Source of the DNA: Plicaturopsis crispa FD-325 SS-3 | Lineage: Eukaryota > Basidiomycota > Agaricomycetes > Amylocorticiales > Amylocorticiaceae | Direction: 5' to 3' | NCBI GenBank assembly: GCA_000827205.1 | Contig: KN832560.1 | Span: forward strand, 668,725 to 732,724 | DNA: 64,000 nt | Shown: one piece after another, positions 37,021-47,674 of the stretch | Layout: the number at the start of each line of letters is the position of its first letter | Position numbering within the stretch: position 1 is the stretch's first letter | Notes under the pieces: model-generated | Seen by the model: only the letters and a program-made list of their open reading frames with translations | What the model was told of the DNA's origin: nothing | Database searches by the model: none | Made by a program: the position numbers and the translations under genes

Positions 37021-40000
37021 TCATTTATAGGGGATGCCTAGAAGCCCTGTTAATAGTAGCCACCGCATTGAAAGGTCAAGAGAAACATACCGTTTTGAAG
37101 CTGAAAAAAGCACAGGTCCGATCAGCATCGCTTGAAGTAACAAGAAAGCCGACATGCTCACTCTTTGGAATTCATCGTAAGCCGTGCTCCTGACGTTCTC
37201 GTGGGCATTGCGGACGACACTCATCATCCACTCCGCCGCCTGCCGCTCATTCAGTCCAAGAGCGAATCGATCCCTGAGCCGTTTGATGGTCGGTTCACCC
37301 TTGAAGGATGGTAGTCCCGTATCGAGCATGAGCTGGACGGTGCTGACTAGCTGATCCGCGTAAGGACGTATGGCCAAGAACGCCTTGACGGTAAGGTGTT
37401 GGAAGAGCTGGTATCCTTGCGAATACCGTCCACCCATCAGAACCACCATCTCGTGGTTCAGCTTGAACGAATTGGGTTCAAATTTGACACCCTATGTGAC
37501 ACGGGTAGGTTAGCGCAGTATAACAGCAGCAGTCAATCGTCTTACCCCAGGACGTAATCGCCCCGTCGTTCAATCGTCAGCTGGATATCATTATGCAACA
37601 GGAAGAACACTCATCTATATCGAATAAAAAACCGAAATCTGTGAGAGATTTAGCCGCCGGTATGAAGTAGTAGTGTCTGTGATCCTACCAATGTGGACAA
37701 TATGGCCTTCGCCATCAATCATGATGTTTCCGTTGTGTCGATCCTTTATCTGTAAGATGTAGCAAGCAACAGAGTAGGCGGCCATTGACTGGATGAAGTT
37801 TAGACGCGCATGCTGGAATGCGACCGTGTCTTCGCCACCATATTTCGCCACAAAGAAATCGAGGAGATCGTTCACTTTGGCTCGGCCCATCTCATCACGG
37901 GACGTTGCGTTTGGAACAACGTCAATCACACCACACTAGACAATATGTTCAGCCAAGACAGTCAAATGAATGGCAAGACGAAAACGCACCCCGGGCGCAG
38001 TAGCAGTCACTCGATAAGGATAGAGGTATAACGTCAAGCCAACACTGGTGAATATGTTCTTGAACATGGCGATGATCTGTAAGGCGAGCACGTCCTGACG
38101 GCAGTCGTCCCCGACTTTGAATATGGCTTGCTGCCAGACATCGTATTCTGTACGAGACTCGGTGCCGACCTCGTCGCCGTCGAGAACAGAATCGGGATGC
38201 GTGTCAATGATAACTCGCTCCTTTCGAACCTTGAAGGTCGCCATGAATGGAGCCTTCATTGAAAGCTTAGCGCCTCGACTAATAAGAGTAAGAGACTAGC
38301 AACTTACTTTGGCGTGACTTTGAAGTGGCCGCCCAGACTTCTTATCGATGTCCACGACTTTGCCGTCTGGGTTGCTGGGTAAATACACTCCGATCTCGAC
38401 GCGAATTTTAGCCATCTCTTCGTCAATCTTGGCCTACGAAACGAGCAATGGATCAGATAATAGACAGAGGAGTGGAGTGGAGATCTGCATGCCTTCTTTT
38501 CAGGCTTTGTCTTCTTGATGAAGGGCTTCAATTTACCAGAGATAGACGTGACTTCGTGGAAGAAACCAAATTCACGGTCGTAGAAATCTCGCGCCTCCCC
38601 TGACAATGATTCGACGACGGTGTTCGTCATCTTGTCCAACGATGGTTTCATCGGGTCCTCCTGTTCTCTTAGCGTGAGCGTGAGGAGTTAGAAGAGAGAA
38701 AACAGGGTAATCACCACTTCGGCAGCATCGTCCTTGTAGCAGTTCGCTTTCATATTCCAGATGATTTGGTGACAAAAGAGTTGCGAGATCTTCGCAGTTT
38801 CAAAGATGAACTGAGCAACATAACCTGACAGGATATGAGTGGATTAGCATGTATGTCAGATAAGAGCATACCAAATTCATCGTAACGCAAAGCTTGAACA
38901 ACTTGTGGGACAAAGAAGAAAGTCAGCTCGACGGGATGTTGCTCGAGCACACGATGAGCGTATTGCAGAATCAAAGGATCATTCTGATATCGCCTCTCGA
39001 AATACGTCACGGCGATCACGGGAGGAACGGGGGCCCATAAAAGCAAGTGCTATGGACATATTATTTCAGAGAAGCTCAACACTGGTGTGGCACACTTACC
39101 TTGAGGTCTCTCCTGACATTGGGATCTAGTTTGTCGCCTACCAGGAATGGCAACGCTTCCGATATATCCAAGACATCGAGCGTGCTGGAACGAACAAGCT
39201 TTCCAACTTCGCCCTGAACGAATGCGTTTTTGAAGCGCTCAGTCATGTGAATAGCTATGGCCGGGTTTATTTGCCAAACGGTGCGAACAGCAGTGGTCCA
39301 GGACGTCTAAACACGCCATGAGATTACCCTCAATTTTACGAAAAAAATATGACGGACCTCAAGCATAGTACGCTCCGTAGTTCCCACATGATCTAGCCCT
39401 CTCTTGGGGTCATTACTTGGGTTCGTCCAAACCGTTAGTCTGAATATCTCATTCTCTACCAACAACCGTAAAGGATGATTGCGGGCTTTCAGCCGTGCAG
39501 CATATTCTGCAAGAGTGACCATCAGTCCAAGGCCAGGGTCCGATATAAGAAATACGCACGAGATGCGCGGGGATTAGCTTGCGCCGGCGCCAGGCTGGAT
39601 ATCAACTGGGATCTTCGCACAGCATCTGTCTGTAGATAGGACAAGAATTCCGATAAGACTTTGACATCAGCGTCGACTTGAACGCGATTGGCACCCAACG
39701 ACCATCTGATTCAGACATCAGAATGGCTCCCGGTGGCGCAAAGATGAACATACTGTGGACGGACGGCAAACCAAGAGTACGCAGCGGAGTATAGGCATTC
39801 CCGCAATGCGTTTTCACAATAAGCATCGAGATGAGAGCTTTTCAGAGTCTCGAACCCAAAAAGAAGGAAGGAAAACCGAATCTCGCGGGCTAGCGGATGT
39901 GTACTAGGATGCAGGACCGATAAGATTGTGTCGCTCAGAAGTGCATGGGAAGCTCACCTGAGCGCCTTGTGGGCATCTGCGGAGCGCAAGACCAAACGTT

Positions 40001-43000
40001 GAATCATGAACATGACACCGGGTCTACGATATCTCGCAGCCTGAAGTCGGCTAAGTAGCATTTGTAAGACCAGGGCGTGAGGAATGAGAGTACGCCTTGC
40101 GCTACTAGTGCTGCGGTCGATCACTTCTTTGTCCGTTGGACTGTACTCGATGGAATGGTTGAAAGGATTGTCGTAGCTGAAAAATTATTGCGTTGAGTAC
40201 CTTTAAAGGCCTGAAACAGATGATGGGCGCACCTCAACGACTTCGAGAATATCCCTTTTCCTTGCCTGATTGTATTGGTCCAGGCAGTGAGTATCTGAGC
40301 CATGAGCGCAACCTCCGCCTCTGGCTTCTCGGCGATGACCCAGCTCCATACTTCAATCCCCGACGACAAAGCAGAGGGCGTGAAGATCTCGAACGGGAGA
40401 GTGACGATGTAATTCAGTAGATCGTGGTCATGCTGGGACGCCCAAGATACGATGAGCTCTATGCGAAACGTACGGAGGATGATTCACTGCTACCTTGGTC
40501 ATCGATATCACCGTGGCCGCAGATCTGAACAAAAGGCGCTTGAGATCCTGGACAGTCAGTGTGCTGACATGCCCGCGGATTTCTTCCAAGGTCTTCGCTA
40601 GTTTGGTCTTGAGAGCCTGAATCTCTGAAAATGGAGCCTGTGACGGCGGAAGCTTGTCAAGCTTGTCCGCTCCTGTGATGATGTTTTTAAACGAGTATAT
40701 GATATGGTGCAGATTGACTTGCCGTGTCGACTTGCTAAACGGAGCCCGGCGACTTCACCAGCAAAATATCCTTTGCTCGCGAGTTGGTTGGACAGCACTT
40801 TGGCACGGTCAACCTTCCAGTTTGAAAGAGCGGCGAGCGAGGCTTTTAGGCAGTCGTCAGCACAACCTTCGAATACAGCAAATACTATAACGCACTCAAA
40901 TCACGCTGGACTGGTCCTACGGCCTTGCCAAATTGCTCGGCTACAGAAGCGCCTAGTTCAGCGGCATCTGCACTAGAAGATGACTGACTGAGAGCAAGAT
41001 ATTTCTGTGTGGAGGTATTGGTAAGTTACGATATATATCAATGCGAAGGGACAAACCTGCAAGGTTGACTGCAGCTCGACCGGTGCGCGGCCCAAAGCAA
41101 GCTCGAACCAGCTGTTCGCGTTGCGATGCAATTGCGCCAGGATTTCACCCCGGACCAAGTAGCTATCGGTCAATTGAAGAGTAATGCCAGTCCTGTCAGA
41201 ATGGAACTCGTAGACAGGATTATACTAAGTCATCCGATGAGATTGCGTAAGCTTGGCACAGAGTAGCTCAAGGCGTACCTCGTCCGTAAATTCGTTATCG
41301 CAGGCATTTCGGAGCAAAGTCAGAACTTCGAGAATAGCGAACACGAGGGGCGGGTCGCACATGAGTGAAGGGAACGAGGTAATAAGACGATTGAGGTATT
41401 TGGACGCGATCTCTCTAGCCTTCGCAATCCTATGAGTGCTGCTCACCAGCAGCACGCGTAGCTCCGAAGAAAGACTATCAGGAAGAGCCTGTTCAGCAGC
41501 TTGCGTGTTCAAGTCATTGACACATCCTCGAATGACCTTTCAGAATGGACCGTTAGACATCAGAGAGCCGCAATCAGGGATGGATTACCTTCTCAGCTAT
41601 GGACTCCATGCAGGCGTTGAGTCCAGGGTGCTTGTTGAGGCTGTCGTTGGTAAAGTACGAAACTAGGGATGATGGCAATCCGGCAGCAGAGCGCATGGTC
41701 TCCATGTCATGCATCGTCAACAAGAACACGACCTGGCCAGGGGAAAGATATCGAATTTCGCTTGTCCGCAGTGATATATGCTTTGTGAGGAATGTCCGGT
41801 GCTTTGAGATGACCTAGAGCAAGTTTAACGATGTTGGTCGTGACTGGCACTGCAGGGAGTTCTTACCGTATGCGCGTATTCTTGGCGTATCACCGAATTG
41901 TACTCAAGGTCGTTCGCGATAGAGTCGTGTGATTCCTCGATAACCAACGACGGCGTCTTCGAGGCAATGCGAGCCAGGGCAGGTCTCTGCCACCCCATGG
42001 CGGTCGCTTCGCCTTCTTCCCCCGACGTGAAATGGAATAGCGCGCACAGGAACCACATATTTCGGAACAGTGCTACCGTCTCAGGCGACGCGTTCCGCTG
42101 CGGGTTGAAATCATTGTGGCGCAAAAGTGCGTCGATAGGGAGTAACAGCGATGCCAGTTGCTCTACCATGTCGTCAGTCTAACGCAAAAGTAACGTTAGA
42201 GCATGTCGACCCGAAGAGAAACAGCTCCTACCTTCATCCTGTGATTGGCGATGGCTACGTTCTGGATAGCGACACCTTTGTCGGCATAGAGAGTCAGCAG
42301 TTCGGCTAAATAAATGTCATAGAGCTCTGGTCGGTGGCAAAGCTCTTGTGCCAGCCTCGTTTGAGCAGCGAGGACCTGGATGTATTTAATATAAGATACA
42401 CCTCTATCAGGAGTATCGCAAGGCTAACCATGTTGTTTGAAAACCGCGGGTCGTCTGGGTTCGCGGATCGATTGATGGCAGAAAACGCCCTTATGATGTC
42501 TATGAACGATGCCTCAGGAGCAGTAAAGGCAAGGTCTACGAGGTTGTAGGCAATCGCAGCCTCCACAGTGGGTTCTGCAGAGCGCAGGCGCTGGAGCAAC
42601 ATTGATATAGTGAGCCTTGTGACCTGGTGGAAATTGTGAGCTTCATCAGGACTCAAAGGCGACGCAGAATGGGCAAACCTCCTCTGTCCGAAATTCAAGC
42701 GCAAGTTTCGTGACTACTGAAATCGTGCTGATCCCGACCAGCCGCTTTTCGTCCTCTGATAGTCCCCGAAGATCCGTAGACACAGATTGAAGCGTAGACT
42801 GGTCCGACGGAGAGTAGAGCGGGTTGTTCATGATCTGGGAGTTGTTGGAGCTCTCAGATATCTCCTTGCTCGTCGCTGCGATGTAGTTCAGCAAAGAGTA
42901 CATGTTTGACATGATGAGATCGTCCCCGGGAGCCAGCTACAGTCGTTTTAGCGATCGGATGAAGTCGACCATCAAGCAACTCACTGTAATGCATAGTGCT

Positions 43001-44635
43001 AGGCACTTGGCCGCAGCAGCCAGCGCCGGAGGCGCGCGTTGCTCTGAAGCGAACTCGAATTCGAATATGGGCAGCGGCGATGTAACGAACCGACGCAGAT
43101 GGCTGGCCATTACGGCCGCGATATCGGGGAAGCTGCAAATGCGATCGTAAGAGGTACAAGTATTAGCTGCGAAACGATTATGCACCTCTGAACCAGAACG
43201 GTCGTAGCTTTCAAAGCCGCTTCTTGGACCAGCGGGTCGGAGATGGGGGACTCGTCGCTAAGCAGCAGCATGATACGCGCATATAGGCTCTGGTCGAATT
43301 CTTGCAGGGCGACGGAGCACACTGAAGCGAGTTTCTGCACAGAGATGGTAAGCGAATTAACAACTCCGAAAAGCACGACATACAGACCAGACTCTCTGAC
43401 ATTGTCTCCCAGGCGTAGGTATCCATCGAAGGCTCGACGTCCATCTCCTCAATCTGCTCGAGCAAATCGGTAAAGCATTGCATCGCATGCCCAATGGTCT
43501 TTCTCAGCGATGTGCGCGCGCTCTCGTCTGTGATGTTTAGCTCGAGACCGGCATTGCGCATCAAAGAAGACCAGGCCCTGTTCGCGGCAGCCGCCTCGTA
43601 TACGTTGATGTAGCTAGATGCTTGTGGCGGCGCAAGCACCTGCGCTAAGACGGTCCACTCTGTCTCGATGACACAGCACGCGACAAAATAGCCACTGAGG
43701 GGCCGGCCGCGCGCGATGTAACGGGACAGGAAAGTCTGGATGTACTGAGTAACGTCTGGGTCGGTCTCTTCATCCTGGACAATATCCGTCAACAGACGGT
43801 TCAGGCGGTCAACGACGTCTGCCGAGAAGAGACCGCTGAGATGGCTCGAGAGCTGCTCCCATTGGGAATATGACCAGGGGTATGAGGTAGAGGTGATGGC
43901 GCGGTAGAGTCCGTGGAGTGAGGGTGACGACTGGGTGACCACGTCAATGGCTGCGGAGAGGCGTCAGCGATGACTGGGGGTGGCTAGAACGTGACGCGCT
44001 CACCTCTGCCAGTCTTGATTTTCGCTACTGTTACGGATATGAAGGAAAATATAGCATTGGTGGCGACGTCGATGTACTCGGAGTGACCACTCGATATTCG
44101 CAGTAGTGCGGACACGGTAGAGTAGACGAGTTGATCTGGCAGAGCCCACTCTACATGGCGCGTTAGAGTGTCAGGGCTGATGGACATGCTGCGGCGTACC
44201 TTCCCAAGCCAGACACTGGTCAAAATCAATGTGGGGCACGTCGCGTAAGACATCAACCAGCACGGGTATAATAGTGTCGATGGTGCTAGACAAGTGGTCG
44301 TGGGGAAAATTGACGACGAGTTCTCCGAACGCGATGTTGCAATGCGCACTCGAGGTGCTCTAATGGATCGTCAGACCGGCACGCGTTTGCGGAATGTAGC
44401 GTTGCTCACCATGAAAACCCTTTCCTCGCCTGCACTCTCATGGTCGCCTTCAGCTGGTGTGTCTCGCGTTTGGACCTTGGACGCGACAAGGTCCTTTGCG
44501 CTCGCGACATCTTCTGTATGTTCGCCGACGCTGGCCGCGATGTCCCAGAGGATTCGCTGGTGGATGTTCAGTTCAAGACTACGTGACACATTCAGTACAG
44601 CAGCAGCTACAAAGGGGCGCAACATACCAGTCCAT
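37021..44635 (-). CDS. STT4: Phosphatidylinositol 4-kinase III alpha (Stt4)
   Basis: The plasma-membrane PI 4-kinase, a large single-chain lipid kinase. The start is ATGGACTG at 44635-44628; an intron with a GTATGT donor joins it to [16 protein letters not shown]. Next come [40 protein letters not shown] and a long helical solenoid. The C-terminal kinase domain contains [48 protein letters not shown], the catalytic loop [27 protein letters not shown] (metal-binding DFG) and [12 protein letters not shown]. The end reads FQRLQNGIPYK (TGA at 37021-37023), the usual STT4 ending, obtained by choosing the GCATCC acceptor of the last intron. Many introns; about 1900 residues. All kinase residues are present. 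Confidence 0.93.
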
Positions 44636-44791
44636 GACGGCTCACGGTGTGCTGGTTGGCGTTCAAGAACAGAACAGAGTATGATTCTCAGGTCAGCGGC
44701 AGAGGTGGTAATTTCGGCGCGGTTTCGCGGAGTAGTTACAGTACAACTACGAGTGGCGATCTCATTGGACACCCATCCCCTTCTCCTCATC

Positions 44792-44886
44792 GGCACTGTA
44801 GCCAAGTGGTTACGGCGACAGATTCGAATCACCTTCGAACTATCTGTTCCTCTTTGAGGGCGTAGGTTCGAATCCTGCCAGTGTCG
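44792..44886 (+). tRNA. tRNA-Ser(CGA) with 13-nt intron
   Basis: The acceptor stem GGCACTG pairs with CAGTGTC (one G-T), with G as discriminator. The D arm is GCC..GGC around AAGTGGTTAC. The anticodon stem ACAGA/TCTGT encloses TTCGAA, a 13-nt intron (44829-44841) and A, giving anticodon CGA at 44825-44827 with the intron one base 3' of it, the canonical place. The long variable arm CCTC-TTT-GAGG identifies a class II tRNA. The T arm is GTAGG-TTCGAAT-CCTGC. All arms close, so the gene looks functional. It sits about 155 bp upstream of the STT4 start on the opposite strand. Confidence 0.9.
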
Positions 44887-44931
44887 CGCGGCATTTTTGC
44901 AGTTGACTGCGAGCAACGAAACAACGGATGA

Positions 44932-45083
44932 ATTTTTGCCATTCACTGCGAGGAAACAAAAAACCGACGAAGAATCGCCACAGAAGGGACGAGCGGGAAC
45001 ACATTGGCCAAAACAGGCAGTTGCGGAAAAGGTTCCGAATTCCGATGCGCGTCGACTTTGCACAATCGGAACTCCTGAAAACT
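44932..45083 (+). repeat. Dispersed SINE-like repeat, copy 1
   Basis: About 150 bp that align at roughly 80% identity (by eye) with the reverse complement of 60063-60207. Shared blocks include cactgcgag, acgagcggga, gcagttgcggaaaaggttcc and tgcgcg. A shortened version of its head (ttttgcagttgactgcgagcaacgaaacaacgga, 44899-44931) precedes it in tandem. It begins shortly after the tRNA-Ser gene, which raises the possibility of a tRNA-headed element. A plus-strand frame through it is not a gene. Confidence 0.7.
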
Positions 45084-45207
45084 TTTTGGCACAGGAAACA
45101 TATATGAATTCACGCTGACAATGGCAAACAGACACCCGCTCTTTTGTTGGGAGGCACTGACACACGCTAACATACGGCGAAATCACTACGATGATTTACT
45201 GTTCCAC

Positions 45208-45741
45208 TCAGACATCGCCCACCGCCCCTCCCGCTTCCACAAACTTGTCCATCAACTAAAGCATCGTTAGACGCGGCCACGACGAGTGCAACAACACACA
45301 CCTCTCTCAAATACTCGCCTCGGGACGCCTTGTCAATGCCAGCGGCGTCGGCCTGCGCGCGTACGACGTCAAAGTAGAGCTGGACACGGGACTTGCGTTG
45401 TGCTACTAGGTTGAGTACGATGCACTTCCAACGCGACACACGACTCACCGGGCGGAAATAAGAGACTGCGTAGGGCCTGCTCATACTCGTCCGTCCATGG
45501 TTTTACCCCGCTCTACGAACATTAGCCTCGAAAGGGAACGCGCAGAAAAACTCCGAGTCACCTCGGGCGCAGCCTGCTGTAAGATCAGTGCTCGCGACAC
45601 AGGATCGACCATGGCGGCCAGCAACGCGTCGTCTTCCTCGGTAGTGAGCTCCGACTGGCACGGCGGAGGAGACTTGGCGCGCGGGACATTGGATTTCTTG
45701 CGCGACTTCTGGGCTGAACGTGTTTTCCTCGAGCGAAACAT
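45208..45741 (-). CDS. Small conserved-looking protein of unknown function
   Basis: I do not recognise this gene. My spliced model gives about 130 residues: a basic N terminus (MFRSRKTRSAQKSRKKSN), an acidic patch (ELTTEEDDALLAAMVDPVSR), ALILQQAAPE, then after a GTGACT..GTAG intron SGVKPWTDEYEQALRSLLFP. Another intron (GTGAGT) leads to VAQRKSRVQLYFDVVRAQAD, AAGIDKASRGEYLRE and, after a GTGTGT intron, LMDKFVEAGGAVGDV with TGA at 45208-45210. Three introns all keep the frame, which supports a real gene. A nuclear or nucleolar location is a guess from the basic N terminus. The promoter lies above 45742. Confidence 0.65.
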
Positions 45742-45895
45742 TGTGGGCAGGGCGGAGCTGCCAACGCCGCCGTTTTATCCAGTCGACCGCGCACAAGGTG
45801 TACTGCAGGACATCGTGTACGCAGGGCTCTATGACCCACTCGTCGTCTTTTCCGCAACCGAAGAAGTCATGCAATAAACGCAATATCTCTACCGT

Positions 45896-46420
45896 GTGAC
45901 CGCCCCAAGCGAAGACGATACGACTATGCTGCCCGGCGCTGTCCTACCACCTGCTAATTGCTCTCGTGCCCCGACCGTGGAAGAAACGTGCCCTCGTACC
46001 AGAAGCTCAAATCTCGATATCGTATGCAGCACCGGTGGCCCTTCTCTGGCCTTTAGGAGATTCACTACCGCTGGAGAAATGCAATTCATTCGTCGTAGAC
46101 TGAGGTGTCTCATGGACGTCTGTAAATGGTTTAGTACGAGTCCCTGCGATTGTTTGCACGCCGAGACACTTCCGATGTTTCAACAGAACGATGCTCGTCG
46201 GGCAGCTCGGCAGGAGGCCTTCTACACTATCGATTCGGATAGCCTACGGACCGGGAAGTGCATGGAGGTACGTCTCAGTCCTCTCGGGATTACAGCGACT
46301 TGTACACTGACGCTTGTGCAGATGCGCGGCAAAAGTCTCACTGTCTCAGACGCAAAGGGACAACCGCGGGCTTCCAAATACGATTTTTTTTCCAAAACAG
46401 GAAGTTGCTGTGGTTGGTGA
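45896..46420 (+). CDS. Doubtful open frame before the assembly gap
   Basis: A 174-codon plus-strand frame with no recognised family. The part MQFIRRRLRCLMDVCKWF, then ETLPMFQQNDARRAARQEAF, reads like coding sequence. GT..AG ends near 46267 and 46320 would allow splicing on to MRGKSLTVSDAKGQPRASKY. Downstream the sequence runs into the gap, so a complete gene cannot be judged. It could be a real but truncated gene divergent from the small gene at 45741, or a chance frame. Confidence 0.25.
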   Translation: MTAPSEDDTTMLPGAVLPPANCSRAPTVEETCPRTRSSNLDIVCSTGGPSLAFRRFTTAGEMQFIRRRLRCLMDVCKWFSTSPCDCLHAETLPMFQQNDARRAARQEAFYTIDSDSLRTGKCMEVRLSPLGITATCTLTLVQMRGKSLTVSDAKGQPRASKYDFFSKTGSCCGW

Positions 46421-46546
46421 CTGCCGCGGAAGGACGATATTCAAATTGACTTGCGCCTTGTAACCGCAGGTGAGTGACTACCACGGCTCTACTTCAGGCA
46501 AATTTCTTGAGAATTGCCCGTGAACTCGTTTGAATCACGCGGTTTG

Positions 46547-46882
46547 NNNNNNNNNNNNNNNNNNNNNNNNNNNNNNNNNNNNNNNNNNNNNNNNNNNNNN
46601 NNNNNNNNNNNNNNNNNNNNNNNNNNNNNNNNNNNNNNNNNNNNNNNNNNNNNNNNNNNNNNNNNNNNNNNNNNNNNNNNNNNNNNNNNNNNNNNNNNNN
46701 NNNNNNNNNNNNNNNNNNNNNNNNNNNNNNNNNNNNNNNNNNNNNNNNNNNNNNNNNNNNNNNNNNNNNNNNNNNNNNNNNNNNNNNNNNNNNNNNNNNN
46801 NNNNNNNNNNNNNNNNNNNNNNNNNNNNNNNNNNNNNNNNNNNNNNNNNNNNNNNNNNNNNNNNNNNNNNNNNNNNNNNNNN
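46547..46882. other. Assembly gap (336 N)
   Basis: A run of N. Whether its size is real or a scaffold estimate is unknown. Frames drawn through it are meaningless. It marks the left edge of the repeat-rich island. Confidence 0.99.
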
Positions 46883-47231
46883 ATTCGACACTGTCCGCCA
46901 ACGCTGCTGCTAGCTCTTGCACCTTCAACCTACGATAGTGCGCATCCCCATTGAATTTAATTCGAAAAATAACACACCCTACGGCAACGGTAGGCACACC
47001 GGTAGCGTATAAAGCGACGTCTCGCCAGAGAAAGTGCCATGTCAGAGCAGCGAGTTGTCTCAAGCAGCACCGCACTGTGTATCACCCTCGTTCGCATCCT
47101 CGATCGCACACTCGATCTACGTGCCCATACATCCACCACTCCAAGCGTCTTCAGCAGCGCCTGCGGATATCTCCACGCTCTCATCTACTCCCCCCTCATA
47201 CTCTTCCGTTTCATACGCGCGATCCAGTACC

Positions 47232-47674
47232 ATGATTTCCGCGACCAGCACCAAATCATCACCGTCGACGCTCGTGACGATCCTGCTTGGCTGCTTGCTT
47301 TTGTTCGCGACCATAGCCGGCGTGCGCAGTGAGCAGCTGTGCTGTCAGAATGGCTGCGGGTCTGCCGATCCTAATAACGTGGCGAGTAGCCTGGCATTTG
47401 ATTGCCTGCATCCCATCCCGACGGGCGACCAAGCGATCACACAGTGCCAGGGGGAGGCGGCGCAGTGAGTTGTTATTTTAATTTCGTCCTTAATGTGCCA
47501 CTGAGTACCTGCCTCTCTCCAGCTTTGTGTTTGCAGAAAAGTGCTGCGCGGACGGCGGCGGAGATGTAGACGTGGTGCACGACGAGCTCTTCAGCCTGTA
47601 CGGCCCAGCAACAAACGCCAGCGCCAAGCTCGAGCACTACGACTCTTTCCTGGCGTTCCGCAAAGCCGGTGCAT
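47232..47674 (+). pseudogene. Secreted cysteine-rich protein gene, 5' part (transposon-disrupted)
   Basis: The ATG at 47232 opens a signal-peptide-like N terminus with a hydrophobic core (LVTILLGCLLLFATIAGV). A mature start rich in cysteine follows (LCCQNGCGS, AFDCLHP). Exon 1 ends at 47464; a GTGAGT intron (47465-47522) leads to exon 2 with FAEKCCADGGG and ELFSLYGP. The frame runs straight into the left end of a DNA transposon at 47675. The coding frame resumes on the far side at 50049 in the same phase, so the gene was whole before insertion. I do not recognise the family; a small secreted protein role is inferred from signal peptide and cysteines. An upstream in-frame ATG at 47034 is less likely as the start. 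Confidence 0.7.

Noticed and set aside
31915-44635. A functional silencing/meiosis cluster of HOP1, RdRP and the coiled-coil gene
   Set aside because: The genes are separated by unrelated housekeeping genes (TRAPP, glutaminyl cyclase, PI4K); proximity alone does not support a joint pathway.
44897-45118. Plus-strand frame of 73 codons with similarity to a frame at 59873-60202
   Set aside because: The similarity is at the DNA level of a dispersed repeat; frames differ in phase and have no coding features.
46494-47075. Frames running through the N gap
   Set aside because: They consist mainly of unknown residues and exist only because N has no stops.
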